From the NCBI GenBank assembly GCA_022842065.1, contig JALHQH010000004.1, forward strand, positions 186,001 through 250,000: a DNA stretch of 64,000 nucleotides, read 5' to 3'. Below, piece by piece: positions 52,901-60,117 of this stretch. The notes under the pieces are model-generated. The model did not search any database, had not been told where the DNA came from, and saw only the letters and a program-made list of their open reading frames with translations. The DNA is from Caldilineaceae bacterium. Its GTDB lineage: Bacteria > Chloroflexota > Anaerolineae > Caldilineales > Caldilineaceae. Position 1 is the first letter of the stretch. Each line of letters opens with the position of its first letter. The position numbers and the translations under genes are program-made.

Positions 52901-54721
52901 TGTATCAGCCGCATCAGCAAAAACTTGGCTTTGCGACTGGCCATCATGCCAATAAACGCGGATACTATTGGCCGTCTGCATGCCAATCTCGTAGCTAACC
53001 GCGAAAAACTTTCGATCTACATTTGGCGTATCAATGATGCCCGTCGCAATCGGCTGTGAGCGCAGGCGGGTAAATTTAGTTGCCGACGCAGGTTGAATAT
53101 AGCTGCCATGAGCATCATTCCCGGAAACAATTGCCCCATTAAGAGATCGGTCTAGCCCATATACATCCCAACCATGGAGGACAATCTTGCCGATACCAAT
53201 ATTATCAAATTCCATTGTGCCATAGGGGACGCTCAATTTAAGGCGTACCGTTTGACCGGCGAACTCACTAACGCTTAAGAGCGTAGTAGACCAATCGGTC
53301 GTGCCGTAGAATTGAGTAACTTGCGTCGGTACATCAAGAGCAGAACCGGTTAATAAACTGACCTCAAAACGCGGAATTGTGCCGCTATTGATCCGCTGGG
53401 AAAGGGTAAGGTGCTGGGCCTCCGGTGCAATGGTAAAAGGATCAGAGATAATAGTACCAGAGGTAGAAAGGTAGTGATTACCGCTACCATCTTCAATCAT
53501 CTGGGCTTCTCCCGCCACCGACCAACCAGCGAATGGGACCGACTGAATCCCAATCTCATCTACGCCAATTGTGCCCAACAGGTAGGTGGACGCGATGCGT
53601 AATTTGACGGTCTGCCCCTGCCACGCCGAGACATTGTAGCTGAATGGCTGCCAGCTATCACTCACCGTAGCAGCGTCAAGTTGGGTCACGGTGCTATAGG
53701 TTGCGTCGGAAAGCAGCTGCACGCGGTACTGGTCGCTTTTGTTGGATAGCCCACTGAGTAAGAGCGTCAATTGTTGCACGCCGGTGCCAATCGTAAAGGG
53801 CGCGCTGGTGATAGTGGCGTTGTTGCCGTCCAACCAGGCATAGGCATTGCCATTGCTCTCTAGCCGTTTCACTGCGCCGGCGACGGTGTAGTCAGGCAGA
53901 ATCACCCCCATCTGGATCTCGTCAATCCCCACGGTGGCACCAAACCGTAAGAATTCGATCTTAATCGATTGGCCCAAATACGCGGTCGGATCGATCTGAT
54001 AGTCCACCCAGCCGCAATTGTTACAGTAGTAATTGGCAATCTCAGTACGGGTGGCATAGCCGGCCCCCGAATGGATGTAGGCCCGGAAAGCAGCACTACC
54101 CCCATGATAGGCGGTAAAGCTGATGCGTTGAGCACTGCTATCCACGGTAAAGGGCTCGCTGATGATTTTGCCGCTCCCGCCCAACTGTGCCCAGTAACCG
54201 TGGGTCGCATCACTTTGGATTGAAACGGTACCGGCGGTTGTCCAGTTGCTAAAGGTCCCGCTTTCAAAATTATAGTTGGTGGGTGGGGTGCCAACCGGGT
54301 ATGGCAGGATAGAAAAGTCATAGTTGGACGGTGGCGCAATACCCCCCGAGGCCGGACTTTCAAAATTGTAATTTGGCGGTGGCGTGCCAATCGTGACATC
54401 AGCTGCATCTAACACATGGTTGAGGGGATAGCCGCGCAATGCACCAGATGGTGTGGGGGCAACCTGCGCCGCCGTACGGCGCATTGCGGTAGACTGGGGT
54501 GGTCGCGCCTTAACCTCATTGGCGGGTTTCTGGCTTGCGGATTCAAGTGAGGTTGGTGGTTCTGCTGCGGCTGTGCGTAGTAGATACGCAGGGCGCTGAA
54601 CTTCTGCAATTGCGGCTAGCGGTTGCAGCAACATCGAGTTGATAATCAGCAAACTAATAATACCATAGAGCAATGCACGTTTTTTGGCGCGCAGGCGCGC
54701 CAAAGTAAAGATGGGGTACAT
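46994..54721 (-). CDS. Giant Rhs/YD polymorphic toxin with Hint and YwqJ-like deaminase tip
   Basis: 2575 residues. A signal-like helix (about 12-35) is followed by several about 110-residue beta-sandwich repeats (FTIGTGVQQLTLLLSGLS-type, YNFESGTFSNWTTAG), then the DUF6531 start (SYKTGIKIDTSTGSFGYDALDLRMDDLLP), over twenty YD repeats, and the Rhs core (RFLSADPVQPNAPGTQGYNLYAYVANNP, about 2080-2115). A pre-toxin segment (NTPIWGDLYDLYTGVTGYDPL) precedes a Hint domain (2282-2427, C-start, VHND end). The tip, 2428-2575, has His2512-Ser-Glu2514 and Cys2559-X2-Cys2562, zinc-deaminase ligands like YwqJ. Its DNA is AT-rich compared with the core, suggesting a swapped cassette. YwqK-like immunity genes follow. 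SD AGGAG precedes the ATG. Confidence 0.9.
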   Translation of the reverse strand: MYPIFTLARLRAKKRALLYGIISLLIINSMLLQPLAAIAEVQRPAYLLRTAAAEPPTSLESASQKPANEVKARPPQSTAMRRTAAQVAPTPSGALRGYPLNHVLDAADVTIGTPPPNYNFESPASGGIAPPSNYDFSILPYPVGTPPTNYNFESGTFSNWTTAGTVSIQSDATHGYWAQLGGSGKIISEPFTVDSSAQRISFTAYHGGSAAFRAYIHSGAGYATRTEIANYYCNNCGWVDYQIDPTAYLGQSIKIEFLRFGATVGIDEIQMGVILPDYTVAGAVKRLESNGNAYAWLDGNNATITSAPFTIGTGVQQLTLLLSGLSNKSDQYRVQLLSDATYSTVTQLDAATVSDSWQPFSYNVSAWQGQTVKLRIASTYLLGTIGVDEIGIQSVPFAGWSVAGEAQMIEDGSGNHYLSTSGTIISDPFTIAPEAQHLTLSQRINSGTIPRFEVSLLTGSALDVPTQVTQFYGTTDWSTTLLSVSEFAGQTVRLKLSVPYGTMEFDNIGIGKIVLHGWDVYGLDRSLNGAIVSGNDAHGSYIQPASATKFTRLRSQPIATGIIDTPNVDRKFFAVSYEIGMQTANSIRVYWHDGQSQSQVFADAADTPTGYRTRYFGVPDTLSPTGRFVVSLSGGGKLYSIADNIARQHLAEPFSYKTGIKIDTSTGSFGYDALDLRMDDLLPLVFARYYNGHSDRPGVLGYGWSHSYETRLELAVGYGYDHAGVIFGSGKEVFFLFTGSSNTFIPADARVHDQLVRNIDGTYTYTAKGAAETPYATDDQCSLIGLRNLRLRPQNLTYHFDSSGALLSIRDHNNVTVSLNYVNGRLATIVAQSGATFTLNYNEAGKLANVQSSWAGSVTYGYDNAGDLTAVTRPNQGVEGYKYWDHRLSEILDANGNVLIHNNIDGYQRVGSQTDAHNQRLELYYDSPSAGVTTVKSPEGGFHYFYYDQHHRTTDWVSPTGEITSYLYDGVGNLQKVIDGGFGQWNFSYDNNANLLGLADPQGDPLLISYNPEHLPTTITDAKGNVTTLLYTATGNIDQLTSGGEVTDFEYTPLGQLQSVTTPWLREAYTYYPLDGTLKAGKIWTRSVGPIGGEKIWTYTYELLVHELTVLGRKEHVTDPNGHTFTTVYNVANQIVALRDHTGAQQEFLYDPIGHLLMAQDELGRRTYWDYNDVGLVEKKIDPEGFATFYAYDANRNMTAMTDPNGLVTSYQYDDSNRLKKTTLPGNRVTEYWYDGCGRVTTQQNPRGQITSYAYDLAGQLITMTMPLNAVYQFEYDGNGNLQKTIDPLQTVTEQTYDALNRPQTIKDGAGFITEYQYDQANREIRVINPRGETTTYRYNLLGQMTTVLNPLQQTTAFAYDGIGNRVAITDTLGYAERFAYDAVDRPAYYTNKAGRRTQFVYDAAGQLKQIVEPTAQATRVTHFDYWGRGLLKNVTNALGQPPTQYVYDAGGRLTNIWEPDGKGTKYHYYPDSGLLEKVLDRIDKATHYEYDPMGNVTAVIDPLGRRATYEYDEMNRLKKAAAPNSPPTEYKYYANGKLKELWTPAQRPTYYAYDGRGLVTSVTDAFGRAMNYAYDEAGRLKTVTDRRQNAPYILEYLYDSGGRLTDMRGAAAFDNVGVHYTYDGANRLESVTDPNGLTTSYTYNALDQVRTATQPISRTTTYTYDEYNRLWVTEDPRGVEVTYGYDVLDRVKQVNYPGGQNTFEYDTLGRLDWYSDPTGLTDYGYDDASRVNQIMTAQGTVGYGYYDDGQRSAMTLDAGAPDARTINYTYNDKGQLWTIGDWQGRTNTLTYDADGNLAGITRYNNVNTAYNYDSAGRLDHLNHSSPAGTLAWFDYTLDEMGNRTALDSHLGHEDYGIDGLNRLYAANSPGGNESYQYHPNGDRRNAQGGAENYSYNAGGQLEARNAPMLADSLLFTYDANGNVTTATDGHQQIDSYNWDWANHLTSATVDGKAINYTYDAMGVRVSATVSGTTQNLLWDRMAELPLLVDDGSQSYLHGAGPLAQIDATGTRYDLLADGLGSVRNLIDGSGAVVGAADYSMFGNYRNQTGVTSRFGFTGEYYAQETGMWHLRARDLHPSLGRFLSADPVQPNAPGTQGYNLYAYVANNPTTWVDPSGYTLEPAQGGDQALLGMMYAIHGGLVGIFECALDEECRGAQALMTALGSEGANFMTWTAENLQQALFGTYPHQPTPVDPGLLVLSLGLSNTPIWGDLYDLYTGVTGYDPLTGQSLAGWERLANLAGALPIFGISGANIRQGVHAAEALIHNGDELAQVVGAVGKSCSFEEETPVATDEGAIPIREIDVGDRVLAWNEALGETGYYTVTATMAHWDPVVVHLTVDGETIETTPEHPFYAVTSAPWLSVGETEGRWTLAGALKAGDQIQQADGTTGVVETVLFEATEQLMYNLTVADAHTYTVGDGEWVVHNDCNPLTRRLTLETDRKAAELIRTLSRRQRGPVLTGVAHPALDQIYFGINHTESPRNLPKVLQELDTSYTNAQRSLARVQAGKPGTHSEIYALTDAIYALEAKIEREVELHELGEFILTNRYLHAPIIHLIDRCDHCRHLTAGVITIGHK

Positions 54722-55182
54722 GGGGTCTCCTAACTAACTGGTTTTGTCGTAACAACTAAGCCATAGACTGCGACTTTGGCGTGAGCCTTAGTCGTTACAT
54801 TTTGTCTTTGCGGTTTGCGGGCTACACAAATGTAATTGATGACGTTTTGGTCAAAACGCCATTACGCAGGTGGGAGCACAACGGGTGGCAATGGAGGGTA
54901 GGGGATTGTGCCGGGAACAATGATTTCCGGAATAGTTTAGCAAAAAAAAATGACACGTCAAGTTTTGCATGCATTAAAAGCAAGGTACTCTACCAGAGAG
55001 AAAACAAGGATTTTTGTGAGTTTTCCCCTAAGGCGCATTACCTTACATTAGTTTTGCAATTATCTGACAATTTGGCAAGTTGAATACATCAAATAGCGCT
55101 TGAGGGAAAACAAAAGTCATACAAGGTTTTAAGTAGTAGAGTTGTTCCTATGACGACAACGTTAAATAGGTGCTGAATGAAT

Positions 55183-55267
55183 TTAGGAATGAGGATTTAA
55201 TAAGGCCCCCAAGTTCCCTGGGAAACCCCGCTCGGGTTCTTGGTCTCATAAAATCCTCATTCCTTAG
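55183..55267 (+). repeat. ~85-bp hairpin repeat, copy B (Rhs left flank)
   Basis: 85 bp, matching copy A (86 bp) across its length with about a dozen differences and one length change. Terminal inverted repeats (AGGAATGAGGATTTAAT / ATAAAATCCTCATTCCT) could fold it into a hairpin. It sits 460 bp upstream of the Rhs start and, with copy A, brackets the gene. Confidence 0.75.
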
Positions 55268-55381
55268 CGGCGATCAGGCAATTTAGCGTTGTCGTACTAT
55301 TTGAGCAACTGCGGTGACTACGCCGCGCATTAATTGGGAGCAACTCTAGGATTGAAAAGGGAGAGGGACTAAGAGGTATCT

Positions 55382-55428
55382 CAAATCGAGTTGACATTAA
55401 GCGGGCTGCTTAATGTCAACTCGATTTG
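55382..55428. terminator. 21-bp perfect hairpin downstream of the RskA-like gene
   Basis: Arms 55382-55402 and 55408-55428 pair perfectly around loop GGGCT, ten bases beyond the stop of the anti-sigma gene. The first arm and loop are almost identical to 39395-39420, where the second arm is replaced by another hairpin. Confidence 0.7.
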
Positions 55429-55437
55429 TACTGTTGA

Positions 55438-56466
55438 TCAAGAAGGTTCGGTGCGCGTGCCAAGTAACACAATCGGCCCGGTGGGCTGCGCACTGCCGCC
55501 GGCCGGTTCAATACTTAGGCCAACAGCGGCAAAGGTCTCGGCGTTGCGCGGCAGATCGGTAATCAGGTACGGCCCTTCGGCGGCGGTCAAGCGCACCAAC
55601 CCAGACGAGATGGGGGCGCGGCCGTCAGGAATCAGCCAGAGCTCATAGGTCTGCTCTGCTGGCAGTGGTTGTAAACCATGCACTAATAAAGTGAGCGACT
55701 CTGTCCCCACAAACAAGGTGCCGCCGGCATTCGGGGCAATATCATTCCCGGCCAGCGTCACGACCTGATCGATGTTGACCAGACTTGCTAACTGTAACCG
55801 TTGGGCTTGGAACTCTTGCAGCAATACTTGATTCGTCTGTTGCAACGCCTCATTGCTTGTGCGCAAGGTGGCGACCTCGGTCTGGACGGCGGCCAATGTG
55901 CTGCTAAGCTGGGTAAGCTGGCGTTGCAGCGAATAAGAGGCCGCCACAAAGATCAACAACGCACTGGCCGTTGCCAGTGTGGTCAGCTTCCAGCCGGTGG
56001 CCAGATCTAGCCACGATTGTGCCTGCCGCTGCGCCTGTTGTTGCACTTGGCGAAAGCGATTACGGCCCGGTTGGCGCGCCCCAAGTACCGGCATGGGGCG
56101 CACACGCGGGCTCGTACTGGCTGGCTTACGGCGCTCAGCAGCCACGCGCGCCAGCAACCGTGCCTTGGCGGTCGGTGGTGGCGCAATCGGGGGCGCGCTA
56201 TAGGCCAGGGCATCCACAGTGGTCGACAGAGCGCGCAGGTGCGCTTGCAACTTGGGCGAAGCTTGGATCCGCGCTTCCAGAATTCGTCTTTCGGTCGGTT
56301 CCAATGCCCCTAGAGCGTAGGCGGCTAACTCTTCAGCCAACTCATCATTGAATTGATCCTTAGATTGATCCTTAAATTGATTATCGCGTTGCTCACGATC
56401 ATCGTTACTACGGTTGAACTCGTTATGGTTCATATCCTCATTCGCATCATCTATGGGCTGGCCCAT
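55438..56466 (-). CDS. RskA-like anti-sigma factor
   Basis: 342 residues. The N-terminal acidic, low-complexity stretch (FKDQSKDQFNDELAEELAAYALGALEPTERR) leads into the anti-sigma domain; ELAAYALGAL is the family signature. One membrane helix lies at about 158-178, and an external anti-sigma-K C-terminal domain (AEQTYELWLIPDGRAPISSGLVRL) follows. It holds the sigma factor encoded just upstream inactive until a signal triggers proteolysis. 11 bp separate the genes. Confidence 0.9.
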   Translation of the reverse strand: MGQPIDDANEDMNHNEFNRSNDDREQRDNQFKDQSKDQFNDELAEELAAYALGALEPTERRILEARIQASPKLQAHLRALSTTVDALAYSAPPIAPPPTAKARLLARVAAERRKPASTSPRVRPMPVLGARQPGRNRFRQVQQQAQRQAQSWLDLATGWKLTTLATASALLIFVAASYSLQRQLTQLSSTLAAVQTEVATLRTSNEALQQTNQVLLQEFQAQRLQLASLVNIDQVVTLAGNDIAPNAGGTLFVGTESLTLLVHGLQPLPAEQTYELWLIPDGRAPISSGLVRLTAAEGPYLITDLPRNAETFAAVGLSIEPAGGSAQPTGPIVLLGTRTEPS

Positions 56467-56477
56467 AAGATCACCAG

Positions 56478-57059
56478 CTACGGATAGCCCTGGCCACGCA
56501 ACACGCGTTCCAGCTTTTCAAGGGCCAGTCGCATACGACTTTTGACCGTGCCGGTTGGCAGATTAAGCTGTTCAGCGATCTCGCGCTGTGTCAGGCCATC
56601 GAAATAACCTAACTCCAAACATGTACGTTGATCCTCAGGCAAAGTTGCCAATGCTTGCTGCACCTGGCGTTGATCCAGATGGCCCTGCAAATCTGGCCCC
56701 GATCGATCAAGGGGCTGCCCAAACTCGGCCTGCGAAAGCTCAACTTGTGCGCGCTGTGGCCTGGCCTTCTGGCGGCGCAATTCATCCAAGGCGCGGTTAC
56801 GGGCAATCCGCAACAGCCAAGCGGCCGCGGCCCCACTGCCGCGGTAATGCTCGGCATTGCGCCAGACCTGCAAGAAGGTTTCTTGCAAAAGCTCGTCGGC
56901 AATCGGGCGTTCGCGGACAATCCGCACCAGGAGACTATAAACGACTTGGGCGTGGCGATCGTAAAACAATTCGTAGGCAGCAGTCTCCCCTTGCGCGACC
57001 AGGCGCAAGAGCTGCTCATCACTTTGCTGGGAATAAGATTCGGCAGTTCGAAGCCGCAT
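56478..57059 (-). CDS. ECF RNA polymerase sigma factor (SigK-like)
   Basis: 193 residues. Region 2 (FYDRHAQVVYSLLVRIVRERPIADELLQETFLQVWRNAEHYRG) and region 4 (LEDQRTCLELGYFDGLTQREIAEQLNLPTGTVKSRMRLALEKLE-like) are clear. It is paired with an RskA-like anti-sigma gene, matching the SigK/RskA arrangement. It is expected to activate envelope or redox stress genes and probably its own operon. A GAGGAGAG SD lies about 12 nt before the ATG. Confidence 0.92.
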   Translation of the reverse strand: MRLRTAESYSQQSDEQLLRLVAQGETAAYELFYDRHAQVVYSLLVRIVRERPIADELLQETFLQVWRNAEHYRGSGAAAAWLLRIARNRALDELRRQKARPQRAQVELSQAEFGQPLDRSGPDLQGHLDQRQVQQALATLPEDQRTCLELGYFDGLTQREIAEQLNLPTGTVKSRMRLALEKLERVLRGQGYP

Positions 57060-57427
57060 GAAGATTCTACACTCTCCTCACGCCATAGTCGCTATATACT
57101 ATGACGCAAATTATCGTGAAACAGATCACAGAAAATAACTTGAACCACAGAGAAGTTACGCGTAGAAAACACACGCCACCGATCGATTTGATACATAATG
57201 TGTGATCTCGCAATATTCAACTGTTCGCTGCTACGCAGGTAACCAATCACGCTTGGCACACTTGGCCACGCAGCATTCTTGTATTTAACTGATGATGTCA
57301 CACAGTTAAAGTGAGCCACACCCAATTTACATTAAAATTTCGCTCATCAGCCGAAAGTGTGAAAACGCCTTGTTTTGCCAATGGCGAAAACAGCGGTTTT
57401 CACACTTTGCATAGATGAGCCTAAAAT
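57060..57427. other. Intergenic region with a long imperfect hairpin
   Basis: Region upstream of the sigma factor and downstream of the GNAT. A hairpin at about 57341-57420 pairs GCTCATC/GATGAGC outside, then AAAGTGTGAAAAC / GTTTTCACACTTT-type arms inside, and is likely the GNAT terminator. A small palindrome CATAGT...ACTATG (about 57085-57104) lies in the sigma-factor leader. No gene was found. Confidence 0.45.
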
Positions 57428-57952
57428 TTATGTCTGCAATGGCTGTTCCATGTAGAGCAGCCGCACAAATTTGTCGCCGACCTTGAGCCGATGCGCTTCC
57501 CCCGTTAACTGAAAGTCGAGGCGCTGAAAAAATTGGAGCGCCCCTGGATTAAACTGTTCGACCCCTAAGCGCGCGACTTGCATACCCACCGTCGTCCCCA
57601 GCCAGGGGCGCAACAGCTGCCAGGCCGCGCTACCAAACCCACGGCGTTGGTACAATTCGGCCACCATGACCATGCCAATCGAAACGGTTTGGGGGGCCGG
57701 CCAGTGCAGCCGAAAATCGATTAGGCCGATTAATTCGCCCGCTGCACCGGTGCCGGCCGCGCGGAGTGGTTGTACCATCCCCATCAGGGTACGCCCAGGG
57801 GTTTCTGCCGCGGCCCGTAGATCATTCTCGGCCTGCCCAGCCGGTGCGGCAGGGAAATTATAGAGCGCCCAATACCCTGGTACGGCCCGGTACAGCTCTT
57901 GCAGCGCGGCAATATGCAGATCGATAGATAAGGGCACTAGCGAAATGGTCAT
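57428..57952 (-). CDS. GNAT-family N-acetyltransferase
   Basis: 174 residues. Motif: LIGLIDFRLHWPAPQTVSIGMVMVAELYQRRGFGSAAWQLL, then VEQFNPGALQFFQRLDFQLTG, a RimJ/GNAT pattern with the acetyl-CoA loop QRRGFGSA. It overlaps the stop of the dynamin-like GTPase by ATGA, so the two are co-translated. The substrate is unknown. Confidence 0.8.
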   Translation of the reverse strand: MTISLVPLSIDLHIAALQELYRAVPGYWALYNFPAAPAGQAENDLRAAAETPGRTLMGMVQPLRAAGTGAAGELIGLIDFRLHWPAPQTVSIGMVMVAELYQRRGFGSAAWQLLRPWLGTTVGMQVARLGVEQFNPGALQFFQRLDFQLTGEAHRLKVGDKFVRLLYMEQPLQT

Positions 57953-59700
57953 AAGGCTTGGACAAGATTGCGTTGATTGGTGAGCGCCACTTTGAGCTGA
58001 CGTAATTCGGCATCCAGCTTTTCCAACTTTTCGCGTTCGGTGCGCACAAACCGGGTATAAGGGGCAATCGCTTCGTGCAGCCGCTGTGCACTTTCTTGCA
58101 ATTCATTCTCAAATTGGCGGGTCAGCGCGACTTCGAGTTGTGCGCGCAATTCCGCCACCTGTTTGCGCAATTCGGCTTTAACCTGGCTCCGCTTGTAGGG
58201 CAGTACATAAAGGCCAAGCGCAGCGACGGCACTGGCCCCTAGAATCCCCGTCATATCGAGCCAGACGCCTTGCAAAATGGCGACCAGCACGGCCCCCAGG
58301 CCCAACGCCCCTACTTCAACCGCGGCGGTTTGGAAAACGGCATTTTGCACCGCCTGGGCCATCTTCAGCGCTTCCAATTCGCGATCATAACTTTCCACCA
58401 ACCGCTGCGCATTGTAGCCAATACTCGCCAACAGATTCTGCCGATTTAATTCAAAGTCTGTGTTTACCTGGCCGACCATGCGATCCGTGTGCTTTTCCGC
58501 CCGCCGCCGCAAATAGTCCATCACGGCCCGCCACTGGCGATAATCTTTATCAACCAGCCAATCAATCAGCTCGTTGACATGGCGTTCAATCTCGCGGCTG
58601 GTATCGCCCACCACTTCGCGAGTAAAGTCACCGCGCAGCTTTTCGCTGTTGACTAGTTCCATAATGCGCGTCAGGCGTAGCACGTCGTCAAAATACTTTT
58701 CGCCCCGTTCCAACATGGCGTAGAGCACATTTTCGACCCGGCTGCGCTGATAGCTGAAATCCCGGCGCATATCTTTCTCGTAGGCCGCAAATTGGTCATC
58801 AATGGTATCAAGCGTCTCAAAATCACCGCGCAGGATCTCTTGGCGTTCGCTAATCACCGCCAGGTATTTGTCAATCAGGCGATTGGCGATCCCCAAGGGA
58901 TTTTCAAGCTTCAGGCGGAGCCGTTCATTATCATTCAGGGTAACCTGCGTGAACTGTTCAAGTTTGTCAAAGTGGCTGGCCCGCCAGAGGATCCGCTGGG
59001 CTTCTGGTTCGCCGCGGCCGGCGGCCTGTTTCGCCTGCATCGCCAAGCGTGCGCTGACCATGAAGATCTGCGGATCGGCACCAAGCAGGTGGCGGCCATT
59101 CTCCCGCACAAAGTTAAAGATCTGCTGCCGATCAGCTTCTTCTTCGATCAGGTCGATTTTGTTGACAATGACGACAACTTTTTTGCTCCACTGGCGGATG
59201 CGCTCCAGAAAGAGCCGTTCACTTTCGCTGAAAGGGCGGTCGGCGCTCGTCACAAAGAGCACGAGATCGCTGCGTGGGATAAACTCTTCGGTAATCTCTT
59301 GATGGCGTTGGACAACGGCATTAACCCCCGGCGTATCGACCAGACTGAGGTTGCGCAACCATTCTACCGGCAACTGAATCAGCAACAGATCCTCAGCCGT
59401 CGTCTCTTGCTGCCGCGTTTCCCCGTAGCGGAGGATATGGATATGGCTGGTCGTGGGGGTAACCCCTTCGGCCAACAACCGTTCGCCCAACATAGCATTG
59501 AGAAACGCCGTTTTCCCGGCATTAAATTCACCGACGACGACCAGCAGAAAGAGATCATCGATCTGGTGTAACGCCTCTTTGATTAGTCCCAGATCGGCAT
59601 CTGCTGCCCCTAGCCGGGCTAATTGGACACGCAACTCTTCCAGCAGCGCACGCTCACGGTCTAACAAAACACGTTGTTCTTCAGTTAATACACGTTGCAA
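57949..59700 (-). CDS. Dynamin-like GTPase
   Basis: 583 residues from TTG 59700, which has GGAG 8 nt upstream. An alternative TTG at 59814 (SD GAAGGA) would add 38 residues. GTPase motifs: G1 GEFNAGKT (about 57-64), G2 Thr in GVTPTTSHI, G3 DTPG, G4 NKID. Long helices follow, with a hydrophobic stretch (GALGLGAVLVAILQGVWLDMTGILGASAVAALGLYVLPY) and a C-terminal coiled coil, as in bacterial dynamin-like proteins that bind and remodel membranes. It overlaps the GNAT gene. Confidence 0.85.
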   Translation of the reverse strand: MQRVLTEEQRVLLDRERALLEELRVQLARLGAADADLGLIKEALHQIDDLFLLVVVGEFNAGKTAFLNAMLGERLLAEGVTPTTSHIHILRYGETRQQETTAEDLLLIQLPVEWLRNLSLVDTPGVNAVVQRHQEITEEFIPRSDLVLFVTSADRPFSESERLFLERIRQWSKKVVVIVNKIDLIEEEADRQQIFNFVRENGRHLLGADPQIFMVSARLAMQAKQAAGRGEPEAQRILWRASHFDKLEQFTQVTLNDNERLRLKLENPLGIANRLIDKYLAVISERQEILRGDFETLDTIDDQFAAYEKDMRRDFSYQRSRVENVLYAMLERGEKYFDDVLRLTRIMELVNSEKLRGDFTREVVGDTSREIERHVNELIDWLVDKDYRQWRAVMDYLRRRAEKHTDRMVGQVNTDFELNRQNLLASIGYNAQRLVESYDRELEALKMAQAVQNAVFQTAAVEVGALGLGAVLVAILQGVWLDMTGILGASAVAALGLYVLPYKRSQVKAELRKQVAELRAQLEVALTRQFENELQESAQRLHEAIAPYTRFVRTEREKLEKLDAELRQLKVALTNQRNLVQAL

Positions 59701-60117
59701 GATCTTTTCTCCAGCCGCCTCAATCAACAATATTGCGTAAATATAGTACGTAGAAAAATATGCGTAGGTGCAGTTAGGGCTTTTTCTGTAAGAGCTATAC
59801 GCAAAGGCCGACAAAAAGTTCCTTCACCGGAAAAGAGTATACCACACCCTCGGGCGGCTACTGAATCGCCAAAAGCGAAAAATGCATCTAGACAAATGCG
59901 CAGAAATAGGCGATAATAAGGCTAATCGAGGTTAGTGTGTGTTGAACAATTAGTGTTTATTCGAGGGGTTGGTAGATAGGTAAATCAGTAGGTAGGTATA
60001 TCAGTAGATCGGTAAATCAGTAGAACCCTACCGATTTACCGATTTACCGATTTACCGATTTACCGATTTACCGATTTACCAACCGACCACAAGCCCACAA
60101 ACAGAGGAAATAACCAG
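59701..60117. repeat. Tandem GGTAAATC-type array with inverted copies
   Basis: Divergent gap. Six tandem copies of CCGATTTA occupy 60031-60078. Inverted, less regular GGTAAATC/AGTA units occupy about 59970-60023. Together they can fold back. The array ends 25 bp before the SD (GAGGAAA) of the isochorismatase-like gene. Confidence 0.8.

Larger units (their letters stand above)
54722..55437. other. Intergenic region upstream of Rhs and downstream of the RskA-like gene
   Basis: 716 bp. It holds the Rhs promoter region (not clearly resolved), an A-run near 54941-54950, the repeat copy B, an outer 15-bp near-perfect inverted repeat (about 55152-55166 and 55281-55295) around copy B, and the 21-bp hairpin at 55382-55428. 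No gene was found. The open frame 54781-55083 has no recognisable sequence. Confidence 0.4.

Noticed and set aside
60031..60078. CRISPR array
   Set aside because: The units are 8 bp, directly adjacent with no spacers, so this is a simple tandem repeat.
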